Origin: Epiperipatus broadwayi
Taxonomy: Eukaryota > Onychophora > Udeonychophora > Euonychophora > Peripatidae
NCBI GenBank assembly: GCA_028023455.1
Contig: JAQFVV010000022.1
Coordinates: forward strand, 9,751,100 to 9,815,099
Reading direction: 5' to 3'
DNA length: 64,000 bases
Position 1 is the stretch's first letter; every line of letters starts with the position of its first letter. The notes beneath the pieces are model-generated. The model saw only the letters and a program-made list of their open reading frames with translations. It was not told where the DNA came from and did no database searches. Below, piece by piece: positions 54,801 through 64,000 of this stretch. The translations under genes were made by a program, and so were the position numbers.

Positions 54801-56619
54801 TCTGCTTTTCTATTTAAGAAATTATGCAAATATTTAAATTATTTCATATTTTCTAACTGACACTGTCTAAACCAAAAATTTATTTTTTTCTTTTGCATGC
54901 AATTAAAGTACTTGGAGTTTTTTTCAACATTATTATTGTCATCATTGGATTCTGAAGATTATTCTATGAATTGGAAAGAATAACATAAACATCAGCATAC
55001 TATAAATTTAGAAATCAAGAGGATAAAAAAAATTTTCTTTTAATCAGTTTCAATTAAAAGCTCCCCATAATATGTTGATGTCTGTTCATGAATCATAAAA
55101 CAGAAAGTTTTGAGTATAAACACATTTCTGTTTAATGCTAGTTTTTCACACACACACACTGCACTTCATATTTTTCATGGGTATTAATAGCCTTTGTTCT
55201 CAATACTTTATCTATCTGTTTTCAAATTTTGTTGAAAATGTTTTGAATTAAGCAAATTATCTGAACCAAGTTTATAAAATGATTTGTTTAATAACAAAAA
55301 TTGTATATTTGATGGTTATATATTGAGCTATTGCTTTGTGTATACTTTTCTAATTGATAACAGTACACAGGTTAGTATAAAGTGCTAATAGTTGAATAAA
55401 TAAATAATTTGACTTTTTCTGAAAGCATTTAAACAATTTACATGAAATTATGGAAATAGTCTGACATATAACTATAAGCAAAATGTCTCCATCACAAACT
55501 CTAACACAGTCATATCTCTAATGTTTTTTGATTTTCTAAAACTACACTAAAGCTCTGAAAAACTTGCATTCATGTCTGGTCACAACCCATTTATTATAAT
55601 TCCTGTGAATACTTCAATTGTACTCAATTTTTTCTATTTTATATATTCCAACAATTGACATTTTAATATTAGGAAGTGCAATTTTATGGGTCTATGTATT
55701 CATAAAAATTCAACCTTTTGGAAGCTAGTTAATTAACAGTAACATTTTAAAATAGATCAGCTTTCTATCAGGATAAATAGCTTTCCCATTTTTAAGATTA
55801 ATGATCAAGTGTTGTAATACCATATTGCTTAGTTATGTCACTAGATTTTGGTAGAGAAATTAATATGCCAAGGTAAAGCAGCATTTTAAATAAATAGCCA
55901 CCATGGGCTACTATCTTTCCAACAGTCTCTCATAAAAAAAATAGTGAAGAATAAGACAATTGTTGGACAGAAAAGATTCAAGTGCTTTTTCATCTTAGCT
56001 TTATTTTTTAACCAAGAATGGCTGCTAAATACCAATTTGCTGACCAAAATTGAATGGTTAGATAGATCTACCTGAGAGAAAAATTATAAGCCTCCTGAAA
56101 AGTACTTATACATATATATATAAATTTAAGCTTGCTATAATTTTCTTATCTCACAACTAGAAAATTTTAAGTTTTTATTTCTTAAAGTCTTGTTTTATAT
56201 TTTTTATTCATCATGTTAGGAAAATAATAAATGATATTTTACACACAAAAAAAAACAACAATAACAAGGTATAAAGTACATAATATTAGTAATAATCATT
56301 ATAACATATAAAAAAGATAATAAATGTAATTTTTATGATTATATAATGGAGGGGGCAGAGTAAAGATATAATTCTTTTCTTGTATATATATTTTCAAATT
56401 TTTGTTTTTATTAATGCATGTTTCATCTTAGCTCATAACCCTCTATCAGCCCAAAAGTACACCTCTCTCACTATGGATGCATTTTTAAAACATCGACTTC
56501 ACTTTTCAAGCCAGTAAAACATACATGACACATGAAATATTTAATTTAATATACACATTTTTACATTAACTTAACTTTATATTATTAGATATATTTCAAA
56601 CTTCTATTCCATTATACAT
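54801..56619. other. A/T-rich DNA, nothing recognised
   Basis: Only a (CA)n tract near 55148 and short (AT)n near 56112. No gene, RNA or repeat family. Confidence 0.4.
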
Positions 56620-56720
56620 TCATGATACATATGACCAAAAATGCAAAAAGGATTCTCAAGATGTGCATTTTGTGCTGAACTAGCGCTCATCAGTTGGCAT
56701 AGATTACAATCTCTTATAAA
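56620..56720 (+). repeat. repeat family E, fragment
   Basis: TACATATGACCAAAAATGC, AAGATGTGCATTTTGTGCTG, AACTAGCGCTCATCAGTTGG, CATAGATTACAATCTCTTA follow the family E core in plus orientation, clearly diverged. Confidence 0.55.
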
Positions 56721-58660
56721 TATCTTCATTATTTTGATCAGCATCTTTTAGTTTTTTTTACATACATACAAAATAACAAAGGTTTTTTAAAAAAGTAGGA
56801 AAAGTTTTAAATGATAATGATAGTTATTATTAATAAAAGTAAGCCCCTACCCATTTTTCATTAGATATCTGAAGGTGTATATTTTATTCTATTTATTGCC
56901 AAGTAGGGATGGTAATTTTGGAGATGTTGGGTTAAAAACTCCATTTGTTACTAGACTATTCTCTTTTTGTAAAACTCTATCATGATTAATTTCAACATAT
57001 AAAAAACATTACAGATATATATGAAGGCAAAGAGTCTTTATTACTTGTGATCAAAAGTTACATCGAAGAATAAAATTTCACTACTTGATTTTACTAAGAT
57101 TTAATGGGATCCTACAGTTTCATAATTTGTGTATTAATACACTGGTGTGGAGGGGGGGAGATCTAAATTTTATTTAATTTTGAAGATTTCTAAAGAAGCA
57201 AAGGTGTTTGTTAAATAAATAGCCAGGCCAGCAATCCATCTAATATTTGCTCATTATGTAGTTATTTTTATTTGGAGGACAAAGGTCATATGTTAAAGCT
57301 ATTCAGATAAATGTTGTTGTATTATTATGGTGCAATCTTCATTACTATGGGATTGGGGGGAGGGGGTGTATTTTACAGAATTTTTTTATGCAGATAAGCA
57401 AATTCACATTTGCTGTTTCATTTAAACCTGAATGAGGCAATGTTTCATGTAGATAATACTGTCTATTTTAAACCTAGTAATTAATATGTTTCAAAGAAAA
57501 GACTAAATCTGTACATTTAAAATATGACTGAAATTATCTTTCTGCTAGGAATAACTTATTTTTCCATTTATTGAACAATATTGGAATTATTAGATGATTT
57601 GGAAATGGGATAGCTAATTGAAAAAAAATTTCAACTTTTCCTGGATTTGAAACCTGAGTTGGGAGCATGGGTAATTACTACTATAAGAGACAAAGAAAAT
57701 TACAAAAACGCTTATATTATATCTTAGTTCAGTTTTCTGGAGAAATTTTTGACCTATCTATGAGCTATTTGAGTTGACTTTAATATGTACATATAAAGAT
57801 ACGTAAATTACTAAATTGTTATTAATTTATATGCATATCTTGCTTCTGGTGTAAAAACAATTGTATTTTATGTTTAGATTAATTATATATATATAATAAG
57901 TGAGGATTTTCTTATTCTGTTTTATTTATTACTATATTCTTGTGTGTTTAAAAAAAAAGATTTATAATTAAAACAATTTTTTTAAAAACCATCTATTTGT
58001 AAATTTATCCTTTTGTTTTATAATAAACATTTCGTACACCAGAGGGCAGAATTTTTTTATTATTCCAATTGAAATTCTGTATTTTACTTTTCCCGGTAAA
58101 AATTATACTGCAAATAAATAAATACCTACTCTTTCTATAGAAAGAGAAATATACAATATAAGTGCAAAAAAAGATTTATTAATAAATGCACAGGTTATAA
58201 AGACATTAAAAATGTATTCGCATCTAGCAATGACCTCTAATTCTTGAGTAGTCTATACTTGTCTGTGCTGATCAATATTTTCAGAAGATATGACTACTCG
58301 ATTGTCTGTGCGCGTGTATATATATACTTCACTTTTCAGAAACTAGTTAATAATACGTGATCTCACGTATATGGTATTTTTAAAAAAACATTTCGGGGAG
58401 GGGGGGGTAGTTTTGACTGTATAATTATATGTTTCATTCATTTATTCATTACCGCACTAAATAAGAAAGTACAATTTAATTATCTTAGTTCCAGAAAAAG
58501 AGACAAAAAATAAAAAGTTAAACAAAAGTTTTACAGATGATTATACAAATTAATCTATCAACTATAAAGATATCTACATATTACATATTGATTCTATAGT
58601 CTGTTTATTTAACATCTTGTGATGTTGTATTTTCAACTTCTGGTGCGAACCTTTTCTATT
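56721..58660. other. A/T-rich DNA with G-runs
   Basis: G-rich runs on the plus strand at 57148-57159, 57353-57367 and 58396-58409 stand out. CACCAGAGGGCAG at 58038-58050 resembles a CTCF site. No gene or repeat family recognised. Confidence 0.4.
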
Positions 58661-58997
58661 AAACAAATCCACTTCTTTATATCTCTATAGCAGTACTTGT
58701 TTTATTTAACTTGATCAATCTGACAGTTTCAACTAATCAAACAGTATTCTCCAGAGCTGAAATATATATAATACTCTGTATACAAAAAATAGTTTATTGC
58801 ATAAACAATACAACCAAACATTATATTGCATTATAATTTAAATCCTTTTTTTATTTTATTATATATATCCTCAAAGTCTACATTCATGCATTTATATATA
58901 TATTAGCATTGAAGAAGTCTACGGTCAGTCGAAACTGTCAGATTGATCAAGTTAAATAAAGCAAGCATTGTTATAGTGATAAAAGAAAAGTGAATTT
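58661..58997. repeat. foldback family F, long copy
   Basis: The left arm AAACAAATCCACTTCTTTAT, TTTATTTAACTTGATCAATC, TGACAGTTTCAAC pairs with the right arm GTCGAAACTGTCAGATTGAT, CAAGTTAAATAAAG and AAAAGAAAAGTGAATTT. The arms (about 85 bp) are over 80 per cent alike by eye. The loop is A/T-rich with (TA)n. Same arm sequence as 8187-8383. Confidence 0.8.
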
Positions 58998-59404
58998 TTA
59001 AAATTATTCATAAAGTTTATCAGTGCATTAGGATGTAAGGTAAAAGAAAGTATGTAATACAATATAATACTTCATAAATTTCTTTATTTAGGTAGATTCA
59101 ATATCTCAATTGTAGTTTTTTTATTACAGTCCATATTCAATTACATCCTCCCAAATAAATCAGTCTCTTTAAACTATCTTTTAGATAATTTTTTGCTACA
59201 TATAGGAGCTAATATTGTTATTACCAGCAGTGTACACATCATTTTATTTTTTTATATCAAAATAAAACTCAACACTGAAGTAAAAAATAATAAATGAGTT
59301 TATTAACTTAACACATGAAAATGTATAAATCTTCACATTTACAACCAGCTTGCTCACATAGTTGTTTTCGCTTTAAACTTGGTTTTATATATATAAAAAC
59401 TTCT
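58998..59404. other. A/T-rich DNA, nothing recognised
   Basis: No supported feature. Confidence 0.35.
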
Positions 59405-60195
59405 CACCCTCAGGGTGGCCTTCGAGCATTCCATCATCAGATTTTCAATTGGATGGACGGTTGAAGAGTTGAAGTGTGTAGTAGATTGGAGCCTGTCCAT
59501 TAAAGTATGAAGATTGTCTATCTTAATATATATCTGAGCACTTATAGTATATATGTGTGGGAGATGATAATCTGGACCAACTGATGATTGCTGGTTTAGC
59601 ATGAAATACGTATATTGGTCATTATTTATCTTTTCAGCATATATGTGCTTGAGCATATCAGTGTTATTAGATAGAGTGGAGAGTGGTGGGTCGTGGGAAA
59701 GTCTGTGCTCATATACCCTATATATTACATATATAGACACAGGTATATAATAAGCCTGGGTTTCAGTTATTACATTGTAGAGATGTCTGCCCATCCTTGC
59801 ATATGTATTAAATGGATTATGTCCTGTACATGTGGGGTTCAGATTGACTTTAGGTCAACATGGATGTGACAAGAATCTTGGCCTCAGGGTGGCCTTCGAG
59901 CATTCCATCATCAGATTTTCGATTGGATGGACGGTTGAAGAGTTGGAGTGTGTAGTAGATTGGAGCCTGTCCAGTAAAGTATGAAGATTGACTATATTAA
60001 TATATATCTGAGCTCTTATAGTATATATGTGTGGGAGATGATAATCTGGACCAACTGATGATTGCTGGTTTAGCATGAAATACGTATATTGGTGATTATT
60101 GATCTTTTCAGCATATATGTGCTTGAGTGTATCAGTGTTATTAGATAGAGTGGTGGGTCATGGGAAAGTCTGTGCTCATATACCCTATATATTAT
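59405..60195 (-). repeat. repeat family E, two units in tandem (period about 472 bp)
   Basis: CCTCAGGGTGGCCTTCGAGC and ATTCCATCATCAGATTTTC begin each unit at 59409 and 59881. Both contain GGACCAACTGATGATTGCTG and TTTAGCATGAAATACGTATA. The units are nearly identical, so the duplication is recent. Minus-strand frames of 146 and 73 residues share MLNQQSSVGPDYHLPHIYT and IENLMMECSKATLR. They are open in both because the units are near-identical; diverged copies elsewhere do not keep the frame, so a protein gene is unlikely. Confidence 0.85.
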
Positions 60196-60239
60196 ATTAG
60201 ATACAATACCTTATGTATTAGATTAAATATGATATATCT

Positions 60240-60541
60240 TCAGTTGGTGAATTTATGTGTGTCACATGCACATTTTCATATCACTAGTGCTATTCTCTTT
60301 CTCTTGCTCTCTTTTTTCTGTCTCTGTCTGTTTTTTGTCTCAGCTAATTTCATCAGTGCATATTCTGTGTAATTAGCATATCTTTGCATAATTAATATAT
60401 AGTATTCATTTATAGACTTTGCGTAAATTAATTTTTAACTTTCTGTCTGACTACTTGTTACAAACAAATGTTATTAACTTTATTACATCAGTCTGTATAC
60501 ACATAAGCTCATACTTTACTGTTTTCGTCACTCCTTCCTCA
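60240..60541 (-). other. gypsy 2, putative polypurine tract and 3' LTR
   Basis: On the minus strand the pol tail stops near 60551 and is followed by the purine run GTGAGGAAGGAG (60541-60530), then TGACGAAAACAG, the expected polypurine tract and TG start of a 3' LTR. AATAAA (GATGTAATAAAGTTAATAAC on that strand, near 60480) could be the polyadenylation signal. The far end of the LTR is not fixed, and the 5' LTR would lie beyond the window. Confidence 0.5.
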
Positions 60542-60550
60542 CTCTATAAA

Positions 60551-60832
60551 CTAATTCATAAATTCAGTTATGAATGTAATTACTAAGCCTTTCCAGTTTC
60601 CTATAATCTTGCATACATCTTGGTGTTGATGGTGAACTTCATCTTTTTGTTCTGAACTGAGTAAATCCACCACAGAAATTTCTGGTAAATCATCAGACTG
60701 GTTACACACTTTCAAGAAATTGTTTTTTTTTTTTTTTAGCTCATTGCTGGGCATTCTGTCTTCTTGCACTTTCGATGGTGCATCATAATTCTTTTCTTTC
60801 CTGGACCAATTGTTTGCTGTTTGGAAATTCAA
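60551..60832 (-). pseudogene. gypsy 2, possible pol C-terminal tail
   Basis: A 93-residue frame without internal stops: NFQTANNWSRKEKNYDAP, SKVQEDRMPSNELKKKK, VCNQSDDLPEISVVDLLSS, EQKDEVHHQHQDV. It is hydrophilic and charged. It ends about 10 bp before the polypurine tract, where gypsy pol normally stops, so it is best read as the pol tail. No domain is recognised. The integrase core that should precede it is mostly missing. A fortuitous frame cannot be excluded. Confidence 0.45.
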
Positions 60833-60844
60833 TAATGTGTTTTC

Positions 60845-61215
60845 AGATTCACTAGGATTCGGGCAGCTTTGAAGCTAGTTAATGTGCTTTTGAGGTCTAG
60901 CATGATCTATGTGTATTCTCTGTCCTGGTTTGATTGCTTGCAGCCATAGTTTTAATATTTTGACATATCTTAGCTCTGGTCTAACACATTCTACAGTGCC
61001 TGATTGTTCAATCTCATGGATCACACTAGGTCACCGTACATATGCTTTTGCCAACTCTTTTATTCTTATGATGACAGAGTCTCCTTCATGTAACAATTCC
61101 AGAATGTGCTTTCTTCCTTATGTAGGAATTTTGCACATTCCATACAGATTTAACTACATAATTTGGTTAACTTTGGGGCCATCTATCTTTAATCCATTTT
61201 CTTACTAGATAATAA
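60845..61215 (-). pseudogene. gypsy 2, integrase N-terminal remnant
   Basis: The minus strand reads ILELLHEGDSVIIRIKELA, KAYVR then a stop then PSVIHEIEQS, ECVR, and LKLWLQAIKPGQRIHIDHARP (two readings given apart). This is the integrase zinc-binding region (HEGH reads HEGD here) followed by the start of the catalytic core, HIDHA-, with the first catalytic Asp intact. The rest of the core (second Asp, Glu and PYHPxSNG-like region) is absent: the frame goes straight into the C-terminal tail. So this copy has an internal deletion of roughly the catalytic core and could not integrate. Confidence 0.75.
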
Positions 61216-61474
61216 TTAATATCTTGTTTGGTCCATTTGACTATAACTGCACTGTTTAATACATTTAACTCTATAGAATCTGTACAATTAATTTCAATAG
61301 TTACAGGCAAATACTCTCACTTATCAGGCATTCTGGACAAAGGTGGACAAAGTATCAGTTTGACCAATTTTTTCCCCCAGCTTATATAAGAGTTCAAAAT
61401 CATAGGATGTAAAAACTTTTAATCTATCTGATCATTCTTTGACTGGTATGATCTAGTGTCTTCTCAGGTTTCCA
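61216..61474 (-). pseudogene. gypsy 2, decayed spacer between RNase H and integrase
   Basis: Minus-strand sequence in broken frames links the RNase H and integrase remnants. Only short pieces such as CPECLI can be read and none is diagnostic. The plus-strand frames over this whole element are antisense shadows. Confidence 0.4.
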
Positions 61475-61620
61475 ATTATTCCCAACAGAGTTCTGTGATC
61501 TGTATAGATTTTGAACACACACCATTATACATATTGGTGAAACTTTTTCAGTGCAAAGACAATCACCAGATCTTCCTTATTGAACTGACTATAGTTTTTT
61601 TGCCAAAGTTAATGTTCTAG
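61475..61620 (-). pseudogene. gypsy 2, RNase H remnant
   Basis: The minus strand reads QFNKEDLVIVFALKKFHQYV, a stop, then VFKIYTDHRTLLGIIGN. This is the conserved second half of the gypsy RNase H domain (YSxxEKExLAIxxAxxKFxxYLxGxxFxxxTDHxxLxxI), including the catalytic Asp of TDH. In an intact element it removes RNA from RNA-DNA hybrids during reverse transcription. Confidence 0.85.
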
Positions 61621-62130
61621 AATCTAGATGTATACACATTTAGATTTTCACCTCTATGGATCTACGGCAGATAACAGCATTGACTTCACATTGCAAACCA
61701 TCTGTTGTAATGATTACATTTTGATCATTTTTGTAGTGGATGAGGATTTGGCTCCAATGCTAATGTCTCTAGCCTTCCTAAATACTATATCATGCTTTAC
61801 TCCTCTTTTATATCACTGTTTATTTAACAGGTCATATAATGGCATCTAAATGCAATTTGCCTTTTAGGAAATTCTCAAAAAAAAATTTATGATCTCAGAA
61901 ATACTTGCAAATCCTTAACATTTTTTAGTTTAAGTGCATTCTTGATGGCTTTTACCTCTTTTGGGTTTGAATATTTTCTTTTGTTGTTTATTATAGACTT
62001 AAAAACTTGATTTCTTTATGAGTTTAGCAATGCATCAAATTTCTGTAGTTTTTTACATAGGTTGTTTACATGTGCTTTTAATTCATTCTCAGTTTTGGCA
62101 GTTATCAAAATGTCATTCGGATAAAAAATA
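61621..62130 (-). pseudogene. gypsy 2, reverse transcriptase palm to connection
   Basis: On the minus strand VIFYPNDILITAKTENELK, AHVNNLCKKLQKF is read at about 62130-62045. It is the YxDD catalytic block and its following helix, with the first catalytic Asp replaced by Asn (YPND). Downstream come KEVKAIKNALKLKNVKDLQ and VFLRS, matching the P-x-NVKELQxFLG segment. A stop and frame shifts interrupt the reading. Confidence 0.85.
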
Positions 62131-62597
62131 ACTTTCTTCATCTCTTGCAACAGACCATCAATTTTTGTTTGATAGTTTATTACATTTAATTAATTCCAAG
62201 TGTATATTCATGGTTAGGAGTTCAGCTGTTTTTACTGCTACTAGAAATTGATGAACCCAGGCTTTAAATCAATTTTAGAAAAGTAGTGAAGCTAAGATAT
62301 CCCAAACACTGGGTATAGGGTATGCTTCTTTATTTACATTTTTCACAGGCTAGTATGCATAAACAAACATTCCCATCTGGTGTTGCCCACAATGACTCTT
62401 CAATAGTTGATAGAACACTCCTCTTTACTAATTCTTTCAGCATTTCTACTTCAGTCTTCAAAGCAAAGGAATCTTCTGTAGTCTGCATATAACAGGATGA
62501 TCATTCTCTAATAATTCTACATCAACTGGTCATGTTTTTATTTCTGATGGGCTCAACTTACAAAAGTGTGGAAATTGTTTTTAGTTCCATTTCTATA
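62131..62597 (-). pseudogene. gypsy 2, reverse transcriptase N-terminal part
   Basis: The minus strand at 62469-62377 reads FALKTEVEMLKELVKRSVL then STIEESLWATP, the conserved start of gypsy reverse transcriptase (xxExELxRLxxxGVIxxxxxSxWAxP). A continuation DGNVCLCI follows (fingers domain, usually KKDGxxRxCxDY). The rest down to 62131 is frame-shifted. Confidence 0.85.
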
Positions 62598-62737
62598 TGT
62601 ATTCTTTTTTTAATATCTTAATCCTATTTCCTCATGGTTTAAACCAATTTTGGCATAGAATTGGACTTGTATTCTTTTTTTAATATCTTAATCCTATTTC
62701 CTCATGGTTTAAACCAATTTTGGCATAGAATTGGACT
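62598..62737. repeat. exact 70-bp tandem duplication inside gypsy 2
   Basis: TGTATTCTTTTTTTAATATC to GGCATAGAATTGGACT occurs at 62598-62667 and again, identical as far as I can see, at 62668-62737. On the coding strand it repeats the end of the protease (LSPILCQNWFKP). Identity implies a recent event, later than the decay of the element. Confidence 0.95.
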
Positions 62738-62960
62738 TAAATCTCTTGTCATAATATACAAAGATATTTTATTTTTCACATTTACTTTTACTGGAATAAT
62801 TACTATTCCTTAAATATGTATCATATTTCCATATACATCTGTCATGGCCACATCAGTTTTTACTATTGGTGTAGGACTCTTACATTTCCATGTGATCTTT
62901 GACCAATCTCTTTGTGACATGAAAGACATGCATACTCCATTGTCAACTCCATTCTGATTT
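62738..62960 (-). pseudogene. gypsy 2, protease remnant
   Basis: The minus strand reads VDNGVCMSFMSQRDWSKIT, PTPIVKTDVAMTDVYGN, a stop, IVIIPVKVNVKNKISLYI and MTRDLSPILCQNWFK. The order fits a retroviral-type aspartic protease: the D-T/S-G catalytic motif (reads DNG here), the TYTG-type flap region and the LLGxxW-like end. The catalytic triplet change and the stop make it inactive. In an intact element it matures Gag and Pol. Confidence 0.75.
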
Positions 62961-63260
62961 TATGTTGGAAGAATGCAAACATATAATATTATGTGATTGT
63001 TATCACCATCATTTTTTTTTATATATTTGTTTTATTTTTGTGGGCTCTCCTCTTGATTTACAACTGGATAATCATTTATCTTTGTATTTTTACTGTCTAT
63101 TATGACAAATTCTACAAGTATGGCACTGGTCCTTTTTAAATTTACTATTCTTTTTCATATGGCTCTGTGAACCACAATAACATGTGTCAGTATTATTCAT
63201 ATTGTTACAGTTCTTACTCTCATTTTTCATGTTGCTTACAGCTATTTTGGGTTTATTTAC
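62961..63260 (-). pseudogene. gypsy 2, gag zinc-knuckle region
   Basis: The minus strand reads CNNMNNTDTCYCGSQSHMKK, NSKFKKDQCHTCRICHN near 63215-63100. Two CCHC-like knuckles are recognisable: C-Y-x-CG-x4-H with the final Cys changed to Ser, and C-x2-C followed by a His, but with losses. Upstream comes GVNKPKIAVSNMKNESKN. The region binds nucleic acid in intact Gag. Confidence 0.75.
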
Positions 63261-64000
63261 TCCTATACTATTCTAGAACTCTCTCACATTTTCCAGCATG
63301 GCTTCATAGGCTATACATTTTTTGTGGCCCAGTTGTATATTAATCCAGTATCAATAAGCATAATTTGTCTGAGCTGTCTGCCTCAGCACTGAAGTTGTAC
63401 TTTTTAGCAAGCGTATCTTACATTGAAATCTTGAACTTTCTCATGGGTAGCCTGGCTTCTGTTTTTAAAATGTAGATGTCCCACAAGTTTGCCTGAAGGT
63501 TTGTGATGATGGTATTTTGTATTTATATATTGAATTATTTCTATCATCTGATGTAAGCATTGAATGTCTTTAAAAAAATTTAACTTTTATTTAAATATTC
63601 CAAATACATCCAACTGTTAGTAATAGCATACAGGTTAGTATATGCACAATGTTTCAAGAGGTATTATTATCCCCTCAGGTATTACTGGTCTGATCAGTGA
63701 CAGTACTGGCATGGGAATCAAACCTGGACTCTTATATTCTTGAATATTAAATTTTAAGGTAATGCTCTAACAAACTTTAATACTCAACCACAAGTTTTGT
63801 TGTTGTAGACTTGAAATTCATACTTAATTTTCTTTTTAACTCATGATAAGGTACTTTCTTTGTAATTTTCTGGTCACATATACAGTTATCTCCTTGCAAT
63901 ACATCTTTACTGGCCTCCTGTATCAACATTGCCACTTTTGGTTTGTCCTCTACTATATTATTAATAAGAATTTGTATCTCCACATGCTCAATATAAATTT
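63261..64000 (-). pseudogene. gypsy 2, gag N-terminal part, runs off the window
   Basis: Minus-strand pieces include AQTNYAY near 63360, QLGHKKCIAYEAMLENVREF (63340-63270, just before the knuckles) and the frame 63983-63777 with DKPKVAMLIQEASKDVLQG and VPYHELKRKLSMNFKS. The order agrees with a gypsy Gag (capsid-like part, then a CITYEAM-like segment, then knuckles). The stretch 63600-63775 between them carries an apparent SINE-like tRNA box B (GGTTTGATTCCC on the minus strand near 63715-63726), so an insertion may split gag. The 5' LTR is outside the window. Confidence 0.6.

Noticed and set aside
59354-60076. Minus-strand frames of 146 and 73 residues sharing MLNQQSSVGPDYH-type sequence, as a two-gene family
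   Set aside because: The frames coincide with two nearly identical tandem units of non-coding repeat family E. Diverged copies at 20290 and 38185 do not keep the frame, and the translation includes (AT)n and palindromic parts of the repeat.
60909-61849. Plus-strand frames of 99 and 73 residues
   Set aside because: Antisense to gypsy 2, whose RNase H and integrase motifs read on the minus strand.
1-64000. CRISPR array or bacterial operon
   Set aside because: No regularly spaced short repeats with unique spacers, no dense coding, and clear animal-type retroelements throughout.

Overview
The window reads as a strongly A+T-rich piece of nuclear DNA from an invertebrate animal. It is made mostly of decayed transposable elements and has no confidently identifiable host gene. 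The evidence for an animal genome is the co-occurrence of non-LTR retrotransposon relics, a tRNA-derived SINE family with target-site duplications (TSDs), gypsy-class LTR elements whose integrase carries an HxGHPGI-like zinc-binding stretch, hAT-type and Tigger/pogo-type DNA transposons, and long (AT)n tracts. No bacterial gene, operon or ribosome-binding-site pattern is visible. The species cannot be named from the sequence; cnidarian, flatworm or mollusc would all fit. Most long open frames are by-products of A/T-rich sequence or antisense shadows of retroelement relics.

Layout. 0-9.9 kb: a short LINE relic, the first copy of repeat family A, a SINE with clear TSDs (3.33 kb), a 600-bp foldback (3.94-4.54 kb), a foldback-family D copy (5.0 kb), a family C element with terminal direct repeats (5.88-6.42 kb) and a family F foldback (8.19 kb). 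9.9-16.6 kb: quiet A/T-rich DNA, an 8-bp-TSD miniature transposon (12.07-12.46 kb), a degraded gypsy element (about 13.7-16.0 kb) and a strange G-free low-complexity insertion with a 13-bp TSD (16.31-16.54 kb). 16.8-23.0 kb: family C and E repeats, a SINE, family G and a Tigger-like transposon about 1.5 kb long. 23.1-29.2 kb: four non-LTR retrotransposon fragments. 29.3-34.3 kb: about 5 kb with nothing recognisable, ending in an (AT)n tract.

34.4-47.7 kb: foldback D, opposed LINE fragments, family E, D, C, G and A copies, two more SINEs, a textbook hAT miniature element (46.14-46.52 kb), a candidate exon and a LINE relic. 47.7-58.6 kb: mostly unassigned, with a family D element split by a LINE (53.4-54.4 kb) and a second candidate exon (54.5-54.8 kb). 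58.7-64.0 kb: foldback F, a tandem pair of family E units, and a second gypsy element on the minus strand that runs off the right edge (gag zinc knuckles, protease, reverse transcriptase, RNase H, truncated integrase, putative 3' LTR).

The parts do not form a pathway. The interesting content is the transposon biology: at least seven dispersed families (A-G, names local to this report), most not assignable to a known class, a striking abundance of foldback structures, nested insertions that order events, and an RFX X-box-like motif kept in all three copies of family A. Family names and boundaries were found by reading and are approximate unless a TSD is given.
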